Position numbers and translations under genes: made by a program. A stretch of DNA of 64,000 bases from Streptomyces sp. NBC_01471. GTDB taxonomy: Bacteria > Actinomycetota > Actinomycetes > Streptomycetales > Streptomycetaceae. Location of the stretch: NCBI RefSeq assembly GCF_041438865.1, contig NZ_CP109450.1, forward strand, positions 3,830,501 through 3,894,500, read 5' to 3'. Positions 42,888 to 51,453 of the stretch are shown here, one piece after another. Within the stretch, counting starts at the first letter, position 1; every line of letters begins with the position of its first letter. A model generated the notes under the pieces. It did no database searches, was not told where the DNA came from, and saw only the letters and a list, made by a program, of their open reading frames with translations.

Positions 42888-43439
42888 TCAGCTCTTGCGG
42901 GTCGCAACACCGTCGCGGGTCTCGACGACCACCGTCTCGATGACGATGTCCTGGACCGGCCGGTCGGTGCGCGGGTTGGTCGGGGCGGCGATGATCTCGT
43001 CGATGACCTTCTGGCTCGCGGCATCGGTGACCTCACCGAAGATGCTGTGCTTGCGCGTCAGCCAGGTCGTCGGCTGCACCGTGATGAAGAACTGCGAGCC
43101 GTTGGTGCCCGGTCCCGCGTTGGCCATGGCGAGCAGGTACGGCTTGTCGAAGGACAGGTCCGGGTGGAACTCGTCGCCGAACTCGTAGCCGGGACCGCCT
43201 GTGCCGTTACCCAGCGGGTCGCCGCCCTGGATCATGAAGCCACTGATCACGCGGTGGAAGACGGTGCCGTCGTAGAGCCGGTCCGTGGATTTCTTGCCGG
43301 TGGCCGGGTGGGTCCACTCCCGCTCTCCCCGAGCGAGTTCGACAAAGTTCCTGACCGTCTTCGGCGCGTGGTTCGGCAGCAGCCGGATCTCGATGTCGCC
43401 GTGGTTGGTCTTCAGGGTGGCGTAAAGCTGCTCGGCCAC
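42888..43439 (-). CDS. ppiB: Cyclophilin-type peptidyl-prolyl cis-trans isomerase
   Basis: This 183-aa cyclophilin has FHRVISGFMIQGGDPLGNGTGGPGYEFGDEF and LLAMANAGPGTNGSQFFITVQPTTWLTRKHSIFGEV, carrying the Arg, Phe, Trp and His of the active site. It is cytoplasmic and assists protein folding. The GTG at 43439 has ggaagg 6 bases upstream. It lies upstream of the rhomboid gene in the same direction, as in many actinobacteria. Confidence 0.93.
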   Translation of the reverse strand: MAEQLYATLKTNHGDIEIRLLPNHAPKTVRNFVELARGEREWTHPATGKKSTDRLYDGTVFHRVISGFMIQGGDPLGNGTGGPGYEFGDEFHPDLSFDKPYLLAMANAGPGTNGSQFFITVQPTTWLTRKHSIFGEVTDAASQKVIDEIIAAPTNPRTDRPVQDIVIETVVVETRDGVATRKS

Positions 43440-43723
43440 GATGTGCCTTCCGTAAGTCTTCTCTGACGTCCACCGATCCTCGCACGGACCCGGAGCACCG
43501 AGCGGCCACGCAGGGGAAAAGCACTCGGGTGACCGCCGAACCGGCGCGCACCGGGCCGAACCATGGCATTGTCGGCCGCAGACTCCCCCTTGCACCACAA
43601 TGACGGATTACGTCTTTCCTGACCCGGATGCCTGATCTCACGTGCCGCGAAGGTGCCGGACAGGCATGATTTCGAAAAGGGTGGACAGGCGAATGACAGA
43701 ACGCCACCGATGAGGAGGAACCC

Positions 43724-44422
43724 GTGACCCGCATGGACAGCGTGCGCGCCGCGACCGGTACGGCGAAGGAGAACGTGCTGCACGCCGCGGAAGTGGTGGC
43801 GCCCTACGCCGGAACGGCCAAGGAACAGGCCACGCATTACGCCAACGAAGCTCGTGTACGACTGGCCCCCAAGGTCTCGCTGGCAGCGCAGCAGGCCCGT
43901 ACCCAGTACGACGCACGACTCGCACCCCACGTCGACCAGGCCCTCACTCATGTACCGCCGAAGGTCGACGCGGCGGCGCAGCGCGCGGCCAAGGCGGCCC
44001 GGCAGGCGCAGAGCCAGCTCGCACCGCGGGTGGAACAGGCCGTGGCAGCGGCCCAGCCCGTCCGTGAGGAGGCCGCGGCCCGCAGTGCGGCCGCCGTGGC
44101 GGCGCTGCGCGGTCAGGTCACCGCGAAGCAGATCCAGAAGCTGGTCAGAAAGCAGCAGCGGCGCGCGAAGGCGGGCCGGCTGGCCAAGGGCGTCGCCGTG
44201 CTCGGCGTGGTCGCCGGAGGCGCTTTCGCTGCCTGGAAGTGGTGGGACAAGCAGGCGAACCCGGACTGGCTGGTCGAGCCGCCCGCGCCCACCGAGGTCG
44301 CGGACCGGCGGCCGCCGCTCAGTGCGGTCGACGGCAGCTCCGACGCGCTGGACCCCGAGGTCAAGGCCAAGCAGGCCAAGGCCGAGGAGGCAGACCAGGA
44401 GCGTGACGACCCCCGGAACTGA
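43724..44422 (+). CDS. DUF5324 family protein
   Basis: This 232-aa, Ala- and Gln-rich, mostly helical protein has the DUF5324 start (TRMDSVRAATGTAKENVLHAAEVVAPYA) and one hydrophobic span (~160-182: GVAVLGVVAGGAFAAWKWW) near the C-terminus. The amphipathic repeats resemble apolipophorin- or LEA-like helices, suggesting a membrane-surface role. A clear gaggagg site precedes GTG 43724. The function is unknown. Confidence 0.82.
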   Translation: MTRMDSVRAATGTAKENVLHAAEVVAPYAGTAKEQATHYANEARVRLAPKVSLAAQQARTQYDARLAPHVDQALTHVPPKVDAAAQRAAKAARQAQSQLAPRVEQAVAAAQPVREEAAARSAAAVAALRGQVTAKQIQKLVRKQQRRAKAGRLAKGVAVLGVVAGGAFAAWKWWDKQANPDWLVEPPAPTEVADRRPPLSAVDGSSDALDPEVKAKQAKAEEADQERDDPRN

Positions 44423-44460
44423 ACCGGCGGGCGCCGCCCATCGCGTCGGCGGACATGAAC

Positions 44461-44500
44461 GTGCGGGGCGTCAGGAGGCTCATCTCCTGACGCCCCGCAC
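44461..44500. terminator. Hairpin terminator after DUF5324 gene
   Basis: A 17-bp perfect stem gtgcggggcgtcaggag/ctcctgacgccccgcac with a 6-nt loop lies 38 bp after the stop codon. No T-tract follows; the structure is a typical Streptomyces intrinsic terminator. Confidence 0.85.
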
Positions 44501-44575
44501 GCGTGCGCGGGCAAGACAGTGAGCGGACACGGCGCGGGCGTGGCGCGGGCGGGCCGCCCCGGTCAGGCCGCTTCC

Positions 44576-44593
44576 CCTTTCGATAACGAAAGG
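44576..44593. promoter_or_regulatory. Inverted repeat upstream of the sensor-domain gene
   Basis: The sequence cctttcg-ataa-cgaaagg has perfect 7-bp arms and lies ~54 bp before the start of the sensor-domain protein, in a locally AT-rich spot. It looks like a repressor operator near the promoter. No regulator gene is adjacent. Confidence 0.55.
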
Positions 44594-44646
44594 AAAACCC
44601 GCCCGGGTAGCTTCCTCTCACCGTCCTGGCGAGAGGAAGTTTCATC

Positions 44647-45237
44647 ATGTCCACCTCTGTTTCGGGCTCCGCCCGCATCCGGCTGCTGACCGGGCCGTTC
44701 CGGGCGCGGACGTGGCGGCATGTGCTGTACGCCCTGGTGGCGGTCGGCCCGCTGCTGCTGTTCGTACTCCCGTACGCCATGAAATCCACCCAGCGACATG
44801 GAAATCAGCAGATGGGCGTGCTGGTCCTGCTGGTCATGCTGGTGGTGGTCGCATTCATCGGACCCGTCATCGAGCGGCTGCGTACGCGGCTGCTGCTCGG
44901 CGAGGACATCGGGCACCGCCCGGGGGCCGGCCGGATCGGGCGTGGCCTCTTGTTCATGCTGATCAACTTGCTGGTCAGCTCAGTCTCGTTCGGCCTCGTC
45001 GCGGGCTGGTTCATCGTGTCCGCACGCAATCTGACGTACCCGATCTGGGGCTGGGCGCCCTACCCCGACCCCGCGTGGGGCGGCCCCTTCCCGGCCGGTG
45101 CGGTGGCACTGCACTTCGCGGCCGGTGTGGTGGCCCTCTTCTTCGGCCCCTGGCTCCTCGTCGCCGTCACCAACTGGCAGGTACGGGTGGCACGCAGCAT
45201 CATCGGCAGCGGGGACCGGGGGCCCGGGACCGGGTGA
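44647..45237 (+). CDS. Sensor-domain-like membrane protein without a kinase
   Basis: This 196-aa protein has four probable spans in two pairs and resembles the membrane 'sensor' domain found at the N-terminus of Streptomyces histidine kinases (LLTGPFRARTWRHVLYALVAVGPLL ... IERLRTRLLLG ... GPWLLVAVTNWQVRVARSIIG). No kinase or HATPase domain follows, so it is a free-standing version. The ATG has gaggaag upstream. The role is unknown. Confidence 0.7.
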   Translation: MSTSVSGSARIRLLTGPFRARTWRHVLYALVAVGPLLLFVLPYAMKSTQRHGNQQMGVLVLLVMLVVVAFIGPVIERLRTRLLLGEDIGHRPGAGRIGRGLLFMLINLLVSSVSFGLVAGWFIVSARNLTYPIWGWAPYPDPAWGGPFPAGAVALHFAAGVVALFFGPWLLVAVTNWQVRVARSIIGSGDRGPGTG

Positions 45238-45300
45238 GCGGCTGGGCGGCTGAGCCGCTGAGCTACTGAGCTGCTGAGCCGCTGAACGGCTGGGGGCCGA
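45238..45300. repeat. Degenerate gagccgct-type short repeats after the sensor gene
   Basis: Six to seven degenerate copies of a 9-bp gctgagccg-like unit directly follow the TGA of the sensor-domain gene. It lies in a 99-bp convergent gap and could act as a weak terminator. Confidence 0.55.
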
Positions 45301-45336
45301 GCGGCTTCGACGATCCCCTCATGGGCCATCTGTATG

Positions 45337-48300
45337 TCATCCATGTTCCACGTGAAACATCGATCGGTGCCGGACCGGAGAAACCTCCAGCAGGGCCAGT
45401 TGCTCCTGGGCCCGCATTACGCGCTCCAGCCACGGCCGGGCGCCGACCACCTCAAAGATCTGCTGGGCGTCCCGCAGATGCTGGCGGGCATCGGGTATCC
45501 GCTCCGTTCTCCCGTACAGATCCGCGAGCACGAGATGAATTTGCCCTTCCACCAGCGGGCTGTTGATACGGGTCGCGATCTCCAGGGCGTCCACCAGCGT
45601 GTGCTCCGCCTTCTGCCAGGCGCCCGCACCGAGCCGTGACTCGCCCAGGCCCAGCAGCGCGTACGCAAGGCCGACCAGGTCCGACTTCTCCTTGACGATC
45701 CGGAGCACCCGCAGAAGCGCTTCCTCGGCGAGGTCGAAGCGGCCCTGCGCCAGGTAGGCACGGGCCAGTCGGTGGGTCCCCTGGGCGATACCGCGTGCCC
45801 CGCCCTGGCCGATGCTCTCCGAGATGCTCACTGCCTCAAGTCCGAGCCGGATGGCGATGTCGGGGCAGCCTCGGTCCAATTCGATCTGCGCCATGTTGTT
45901 CAGTGAATGCGCCTCCGACGAACGGTCGCCGACCCGCCGGAACACCGCTTGAGCAACCTGGAGGCGGGCCATCGCCGCCTCCAGGTCACCGCGCATCCGG
46001 TCGATGATCGCCATGTTGCGCAACGTCAGCGCCGCGCCGTGCTCCTCTTCTGCGGCCCGGTGCAGTTCCAGCGCTGCCGCGAAATACGTTTCGGCCTCCT
46101 CCAGCCTGCGCAGCCGCAGCGCGACCGCGCCCAGGTCGTGCAGCATGGCCGCCTGACCACGCCTGTTGCCCGCCGCCCGCGCCGCGCTCAGGGCATGCCC
46201 GCAGCTCACCCGCCAGTCGTCCACGTAGTTGCGGGTCTCGAAGAGCGCGACCATCGACATGGTCAGGTCCCAGGCGAGCTCGTCCATCCCGAGCGCCGCC
46301 GCCTGCTCGATCACGGTGAGCAGTGCCGACCGCTCGGCCTCGAACCACTCCAGTGGCACCGCCAGCAGTTCGGACGTGACCGCCGGTTCGAGATGACGGC
46401 GCACCACCCCGCTGTGCAACAGCGTGAAGTCACCGCCGTACTCCCGCCGGTGGGCCTGCTCGGCGAGGGCCAGACAGGTACGGAAGACCCGGTCGCGGGC
46501 CGCCCACTGGTCGGTGACGCCCTCCTCATCCTGGGCGCACTCCCGTGCGTACAGCCGCAGCAGGTTCTGGAAGCGGAACCGCAACCGGCCTGTCGCGTCC
46601 AGCCCGACGACCTCCAGGAACTGCGCATCGACGAGGAGTTCGACGAGGCGCTCGCCCTCCAGCACGTCGACATCGAGCAGCGCCGCTGCCACCCACACCG
46701 CGAAGTCGGGCACCTCCAGCAGACCGAGCCGCCGGTAGAGGCAGGCAGCCTCGGTGGGCAGACAGCGGTAGCTGAGCGCGAAACTGGCCCGGACCTGGGA
46801 CTCGCCCTGGCTCAGCTCATCCAGCCGACGCCACTCGTCACTCAGCCGGTCGGTCAGGTGTCTCACCGACCAGTGCGGCTTGGACGCCAGCCGCGCGGCG
46901 GCGATCCGGAGGGCCAGCGGCAGCCGGTCGCACAGCTCCACCAGCCGCATCGCGTCGGCACGTGCCGACGCGATGCGGTCATCGCCCACGATCCGGCCCA
47001 GCAACCGCATTGCCTCCTCGCCAGGCAGTAGCCCAAGATGCACCCTGGCCTCCGAGGGCCAGGTGACCAACTCCTCCAGCTGCTCCCGACTGGTGATCAG
47101 CACACAGCACGCCCCACTGCCCGGAATAAGCGGCTTGACCTGTGAGAACGCGTGTACGTTGTCGAGGATCAGCAGCACTTTCCGGTCGGCCAGCACCGTC
47201 CGGTAGAGCCTCGTCCGCTCTTCCAGTTCCGCGGGAATCTGCTCGCCGGACACACCCAGCGAGCGCAGCAGCCTGCTGAGCACTTCACCGGCGGCGGCGG
47301 GTTCGTGGTGTTCGTCGTAGCCGCGCAGATCGGCGAAGAGCCGTCCACCGGGAAACCGTTCGGCGACCTCATGCGCCCAGCACAGGGCAAGCCCGGTCTT
47401 GCCGACACCTGCGGCACCGGTGATCAGTCCGATGGACGGGGCCCGCCGGCCCTCCGCCCCCGCCTCCAGAAGGTCCAGCGCCTCCAACTCGCGGCTCCGA
47501 CCGGTGAACCCCGCCACTGCCGGTGGGAGTTCGGACGGGACCGGCCCGGGCCCCGGCCCGGCCAGGAACGACGCCACTTCGACATGCTGCGGCACGGTGG
47601 GCGCCAACGAGGGATCGTCGCGCAGAATCGCGTCGTGCAACTCCTGCAGATCAGGGCCCGGCTCCAGACCCAGCTCATCGATGAACAGACGCCTGGCGTA
47701 ACGGAACGACTCGGTGGCGGCTGCCCGCCGGCCCGATCGGTACTGGGCCAGCATCAAATGGTGCAGGGTCCGCTCCCGCAACGGATTCTCCCGCACCACC
47801 AGGGAGAGCTCCGGGATGATCTCCTGGTGCCGGCCGAGTCCCAGCCGGACTGCGGTCGAGTCGTCGAAGGCGTTGAGTCGCATCTCCTCCAATCGCGCGG
47901 CTTCCTCCTCGACCGCCCGACCACCCACCCCCGCCAGCGCCGGTCCACGCCAGAGCCCGAGTGCCCGCGCGTAACTCTTCGCGGCGTCCTCCGAGCGCCG
48001 CTGCCGCACCGCAGCTTCGGCCTCCGCCGCCAGCGCGCCGAACTCCGCCGCGTCGACGGAGTGCCCTCCGGCGTTGAGCAGGTATCCGGGGTGCGCAGTC
48101 ACGATGATGTCCTCGGTGACACCCTCGGTCTTGAACGTCTTGCGCAACGCGGCGATGACGATGGCGACCTGTGTCCGCGCGGTGGCCGGAGGCCGACCGT
48201 CCCAGACGGCGTCCACCAGCGTGTCCACTGGAACGATACGTCCGGGGTTCAAGAGCAAAAGCGCCAGGATCGTACGCTGTCGAGCCCCGCCCACAGGTAC

Positions 48301-48363
48301 TTTTCGGAGTCCTGCTGTCACTGACAACGGCCCGAGAATCTGGAAATTGAGCCGAACCCCCAC
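45337..48363 (-). CDS. AfsR-like SARP regulator with NTPase and TPR domains
   Basis: This protein of 1008 aa begins with an OmpR-like winged HTH (~5-95) and a BTAD domain (~100-250: SVDAAEFGALAAEAEAAV ... ATESFRYARRLFIDELGLEPGPDL), the SARP combination. An NB-ARC-type NTPase follows (GLITGAAGVGKTGLALCWAHEV Walker A; KVLLILDNVH Walker B) and then about eight TPRs. SARPs bind heptameric direct repeats and activate secondary metabolism or development; the target is not evident here. The start is GTG at 48363. The last codons contain a parS site. Confidence 0.9.
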   Translation of the reverse strand: MGVRLNFQILGPLSVTAGLRKVPVGGARQRTILALLLLNPGRIVPVDTLVDAVWDGRPPATARTQVAIVIAALRKTFKTEGVTEDIIVTAHPGYLLNAGGHSVDAAEFGALAAEAEAAVRQRRSEDAAKSYARALGLWRGPALAGVGGRAVEEEAARLEEMRLNAFDDSTAVRLGLGRHQEIIPELSLVVRENPLRERTLHHLMLAQYRSGRRAAATESFRYARRLFIDELGLEPGPDLQELHDAILRDDPSLAPTVPQHVEVASFLAGPGPGPVPSELPPAVAGFTGRSRELEALDLLEAGAEGRRAPSIGLITGAAGVGKTGLALCWAHEVAERFPGGRLFADLRGYDEHHEPAAAGEVLSRLLRSLGVSGEQIPAELEERTRLYRTVLADRKVLLILDNVHAFSQVKPLIPGSGACCVLITSREQLEELVTWPSEARVHLGLLPGEEAMRLLGRIVGDDRIASARADAMRLVELCDRLPLALRIAAARLASKPHWSVRHLTDRLSDEWRRLDELSQGESQVRASFALSYRCLPTEAACLYRRLGLLEVPDFAVWVAAALLDVDVLEGERLVELLVDAQFLEVVGLDATGRLRFRFQNLLRLYARECAQDEEGVTDQWAARDRVFRTCLALAEQAHRREYGGDFTLLHSGVVRRHLEPAVTSELLAVPLEWFEAERSALLTVIEQAAALGMDELAWDLTMSMVALFETRNYVDDWRVSCGHALSAARAAGNRRGQAAMLHDLGAVALRLRRLEEAETYFAAALELHRAAEEEHGAALTLRNMAIIDRMRGDLEAAMARLQVAQAVFRRVGDRSSEAHSLNNMAQIELDRGCPDIAIRLGLEAVSISESIGQGGARGIAQGTHRLARAYLAQGRFDLAEEALLRVLRIVKEKSDLVGLAYALLGLGESRLGAGAWQKAEHTLVDALEIATRINSPLVEGQIHLVLADLYGRTERIPDARQHLRDAQQIFEVVGARPWLERVMRAQEQLALLEVSPVRHRSMFHVEHG
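45345..45358. other. parS: parS-like site inside the SARP coding end
   Basis: The sequence gttccacgtgaaac differs at one base from the parS consensus gtttcacgtgaaac. It is read as part of the final codons (Met-Phe-His-Val-Glu-His) of the minus-strand SARP gene. Confidence 0.82.
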
Positions 48364-48414
48364 CGGACCTCCCAGCCCCTACCCCGCCCCAGGGACGTGC
48401 GCGGACCAACATAG

Positions 48415-48600
48415 CCCGCCAGCCAGTGGGCCAGCGGAGTTGATTTCACCTGCATCGTGTCCCTGCCGATCTCCGAAGATCTCGGGCGGAACCTCGAGCA
48501 AGACACGGCGAAGTACGAGTTAGCCGGGGCCCGGCAGGCGAGGCTGCCGCCCTTCACCTCCCTGAAGACCTACGCGCTGGTCGACCGAACGGGCAACTGA
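48415..48600 (+). pseudogene. Truncated coding remnant of unknown family
   Basis: An open frame follows a TAG (48412-48414) and runs to the TGA at 48598-48600. It reads WASGVDFTCIVSLPISEDLG and ends PPFTSLKTYALVDRTGN. Composition is protein-like, but there is no ATG and a GTG at 48457 lacks a ribosome site at usable distance, so it looks like the 3' end of a decayed gene. It is not recognised. It may be the relic of an element inserted near tRNA-Ala. Confidence 0.4.
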
Positions 48601-48610
48601 CCGGCCTGAG

Positions 48611-48670
48611 CCGTGCCGTGCCGTGCCGTGCCGTGCCGTGCCGTGCCGTGCCGTGCCGTGCCGTGCCGTG
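48611..48670. repeat. Twelve perfect CCGTG pentanucleotide units
   Basis: Exactly 60 bp of uninterrupted ccgtg repeats start 10 bp after the remnant's stop codon. Such a perfect 5-bp array is rare in bacterial chromosomes and should be prone to slippage. It lies upstream of the SARP gene and downstream of the remnant frame. Confidence 0.95.
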
Positions 48671-49116
48671 AATAGGATCTGCCGCCTGCTGTCGAATACG
48701 GGAGCGCGGTTGTGGCGGTAAGGGCAATCGCCGGTGACCGGGCGAATGGACCTGCCCGAGGACACCGAGCCCCCTGATCCGTACCACGTCGAAGGAACTG
48801 CTCTCCATTCCTAGGCCGCGGCCCACTCACTCATCAGGGTCTCCTGCATCGCGGAGGGTTCCGACTCGCCGTTCGCCGTGGCCGTCCTGACCACCCCCAT
48901 TCCCCCAGGGGTACCGGCGGGACAGTACGCCCCGGGCATGCCCCTCTTCGACCGCCTCGTGGCAGTTCAGAACGGCGCCCCCAAGCGGCAACGACAGCAG
49001 CACCGCGGACGTAGTCCTAGCGGCACGGGCGAGGGGAAGCCCGGTGGATCTTCGTCCGGCCCGATCGGGCCGGACGAAGCGCTGACCCCGTAAGTTCGGG
49101 CGCCGACCAAGCAAAG
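48671..49116. other. Intergenic region with no clear gene
   Basis: This is about 450 bp between the CCGTG array and the tRNA-Ala terminator. Small overlapping frames exist on both strands without ribosome sites or recognisable products. A short inverted repeat cggcccgatcgggccg lies near 49054-49074. I see no other supported feature. Confidence 0.5.
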
Positions 49117-49154
49117 ACCCCTCCTGACCAGCATTACCGCAGGTCAGGAGGGGT
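49117..49154. terminator. Hairpin terminator downstream of tRNA-Ala
   Basis: A 13-bp stem acccctcctgacc/ggtcaggaggggt has a 12-nt loop, directly after the 3' end of the minus-strand tRNA-Ala. It should terminate the tRNA transcript. Confidence 0.85.
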
Positions 49155-49161
49155 TCTCAAG

Positions 49162-49234
49162 TGGAGCCTAGGGGAGTCGAACCCCTGACATCTGCCATGC
49201 AAAGACAGCGCTCTACCAACTGAGCTAAGGCCCC
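49162..49234 (-). tRNA. tRNA-Ala (TGC)
   Basis: On the minus strand this reads with acceptor GGGGCCT/AGGCTCC, D-arm AGCTCAGTTGGTAGAGC, anticodon loop TTTGCAT (anticodon TGC) and T-arm AGGGGTTCGACTCCCCT. CCA is not encoded. Confidence 0.97.
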
Positions 49235-49385
49235 GAAACGGGTTGGTGCGAGAACAAGAGTAGCGGGTCACAGGGGTGATCTCACAAAAGGATTGGGACT
49301 CCCGGTCAGTGACCACTCTCCGTAGGATGCACGAGGAGGTTCGCGGCAGCGAAGCCGCCGCCTGGGGAAGCGATGGGGAGACGCA

Positions 49386-49934
49386 ATGGACGCAGCACAA
49401 CAAGAGGCAACCGCGAGAGCGAGAGACCTTCAGCGCAGTTGGTACGGGGAGCCGCTGGGGGCGCTCTTCCGTCGCCTCATCGATGATCTGGGCCTCAACC
49501 AGGCCCGTCTCGCTGCAGTGCTCGGGCTGTCCGCGCCGATGCTTTCCCAGTTGATGAGCGGCCAGCGCGCCAAGATCGGAAACCCGGCCGTGGTCCAACG
49601 CGTCCAGGCGCTTCAGGAACTTTCGGGCCTGGTCGCCGACGGGAGCGTCAGCGCGGGCGAGGCAACGGATCGGATGGAAGAGATCAAGAAGTCCCAGGGA
49701 GGCTCAGTCCTCTCCACCACGGGTCAGGCCACATCCACCACGGGCGCGCCGACCGTGCGCCGGGTGGTGCGCGAGATCCAGTCGCTGCTGCGCTCCGTAT
49801 CGGCTGCGGGCGACATCATCGACGCGGCGAACGCTCTCGCCCCGACCCACCCCGAACTGGCAGAGTTCCTGCGGGTGTACGGCGCCGGGCGCACCGCGGA
49901 AGCGGTCTCGCACTACGAGGCGCACCAGAGCTGA
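49386..49934 (+). CDS. XRE-type helix-turn-helix DNA-binding protein
   Basis: This 182-aa protein has an N-terminal HTH (~22-68: LGALFRRLIDDLGLNQARLAAVLGLSAPMLSQLMSGQRAKIGNP) and a C-terminal helical region ending EFLRVYGAGRTAEAVSHYEAH. It is probably a transcription factor. It lies 65 bp upstream of a Ser/Thr kinase gene on the same strand, so it may be controlled by or work with it. The start is an ATG at 49386. Confidence 0.84.
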   Translation: MDAAQQEATARARDLQRSWYGEPLGALFRRLIDDLGLNQARLAAVLGLSAPMLSQLMSGQRAKIGNPAVVQRVQALQELSGLVADGSVSAGEATDRMEEIKKSQGGSVLSTTGQATSTTGAPTVRRVVREIQSLLRSVSAAGDIIDAANALAPTHPELAEFLRVYGAGRTAEAVSHYEAHQS

Positions 49935-49999
49935 AGCCGAAGCTCAGCTGGCTGAGGCTCAGCTGACAGGGGGGCGGGCACAGAACATGGTTACAGCAC

Positions 50000-51349
50000 A
50001 TGGGTGAGGTCTTCGCCGGACGGTACGAACTGGTCGACCCGATCGGACGCGGCGGCGTCGGGGCCGTCTGGCGTGCATGGGATCACCGCAGGCGCCGCTA
50101 TGTGGCGGCCAAGGTTCTCCAGCAGAGTGATGCGCACACCCTGCTGCGCTTCGTGCGCGAGCAGGCACTGCGGATCGACCACCCACATGTGCTCGCCCCC
50201 GCCAGCTGGGCCGCGGACGACGACCAGGTGCTGTTCACCATGGAACTGGTGAGCGGAGGTTCGCTCGTCCAAGTCATCCGTGACTACGGCTCGCTGCCGC
50301 CACGGTTCGTCTGCACATTGCTCGACCAATTGCTGGCCGGGCTTGCTGCCGTCCATGCGGAGGGCGTCGTACACCGCGACATCAAGCTGGCGAACATCCT
50401 GATGGAAGCCACCGGGGCCGGGCGGCCTCACCTGCGGCTGTCCGACTTCGGCATCTCGATGCGCAAGGGCGAGCCCCGTCTCACTCAGACCGACTACGTG
50501 GTGGGGACGCCCGGCTACTTCGCACCGGAGCAGATGCTGGGTGCCGAACCGGACTTCACAGCCGACCTGTTCGCGGTCGGCCTGGTCGCGCTCTATCTGC
50601 TCCAGGCCGCCCGGCCCGACTCCAGGGCCCTGGTGGAGTACTTCGCGGCCCATGGCACGCCCGGCGCGCCCCAGGGGATCCCCGAGCCGCTGTGGCAGGT
50701 ACTCGCAGGACTGCTCCAGCCAGATCCCCAGGCACGGTTCCGTACGGCGAACGGTGCCCGCAAGGCGCTGGCCACGGCAGCGGAACTGCTGGCCGAACCA
50801 AGCCCCGGCGAGGAGCCCGTCGAAGTCTTCGACCAGATCGGCCCGTTGCCCATCGGATTCGGCCCCGAGGGACCAGTCCGGGAGCAGAACGGCACTTCCC
50901 ACCGGACTGGGTCTCAGCACGGATCCGGGCCTCGGCACGGAACCGCGCCCCAGCCCCCGGCACGACAGGCGACGGCACAACAGGGCGTACTGGCCCACCC
51001 CCAGACCGAACAGCAGCCCGCACCCAACCAACAGCAACAGCACCCTGCGATGTCGGAGACAGGCAGCTTCCATCTTGCCCCTCCTCCCGAGTCGGCCACC
51101 GCCCCAGCATCGGAAGCGACGCCCGCAGCAACCCCTCCACTCCCGCATCCGACCTCCCCCCTCTCTGGTCAGGCCCTGACCGAACAACCCCACACTGATA
51201 GGTACACCGCTCATCCCTCGCAGGTTCCCACCCAGTCGGTGCCGGTCCCGCGTACACGTCCGGGACCGCCCCCGAAGGTCGCGGTCCCGGTCCTGGTGCT
51301 CGCGCTGATCTGCTTCGCGGTGGGCATCTGGGCGCTGACGCAGAGCTGA
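50000..51349 (+). CDS. Membrane-anchored Ser/Thr protein kinase
   Basis: This 449-aa protein has an N-terminal Hanks kinase domain (~6-265): GRGGVGAVWRAWD (P-loop), YVAAKVL (Lys), VVHRDIKLANILM (catalytic loop), LSDFGISMR and GTPGYFAPEQM. A long Pro/Gln/Ser-rich segment follows (~290-420) and one C-terminal span (KVAVPVLVLALICFAVGIWAL) with no extracellular sensor. The RDIKLAN loop departs from the commoner RDIKPAN. The target is unknown; the adjacent HTH protein is a candidate. It starts at ATG 50000. Confidence 0.86.
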   Translation: MGEVFAGRYELVDPIGRGGVGAVWRAWDHRRRRYVAAKVLQQSDAHTLLRFVREQALRIDHPHVLAPASWAADDDQVLFTMELVSGGSLVQVIRDYGSLPPRFVCTLLDQLLAGLAAVHAEGVVHRDIKLANILMEATGAGRPHLRLSDFGISMRKGEPRLTQTDYVVGTPGYFAPEQMLGAEPDFTADLFAVGLVALYLLQAARPDSRALVEYFAAHGTPGAPQGIPEPLWQVLAGLLQPDPQARFRTANGARKALATAAELLAEPSPGEEPVEVFDQIGPLPIGFGPEGPVREQNGTSHRTGSQHGSGPRHGTAPQPPARQATAQQGVLAHPQTEQQPAPNQQQQHPAMSETGSFHLAPPPESATAPASEATPAATPPLPHPTSPLSGQALTEQPHTDRYTAHPSQVPTQSVPVPRTRPGPPPKVAVPVLVLALICFAVGIWALTQS

Positions 51350-51453
51350 ACTCGGAGCCGGTGCGACCCGGACCCCACAGGCCCAAAGGCCCGCAACCTC
51401 ACGGCGCCGCATAACCACAGCGCCGTGTGACCGGCCCCCCGCGCAGCCGAGAG

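Noticed and set aside
48412..49160. tRNA-Ala-linked integrative element
   Set aside because: No integrase, no duplicated tRNA end that would mark attL/attR, and no other mobile gene is visible; only a remnant frame remains.
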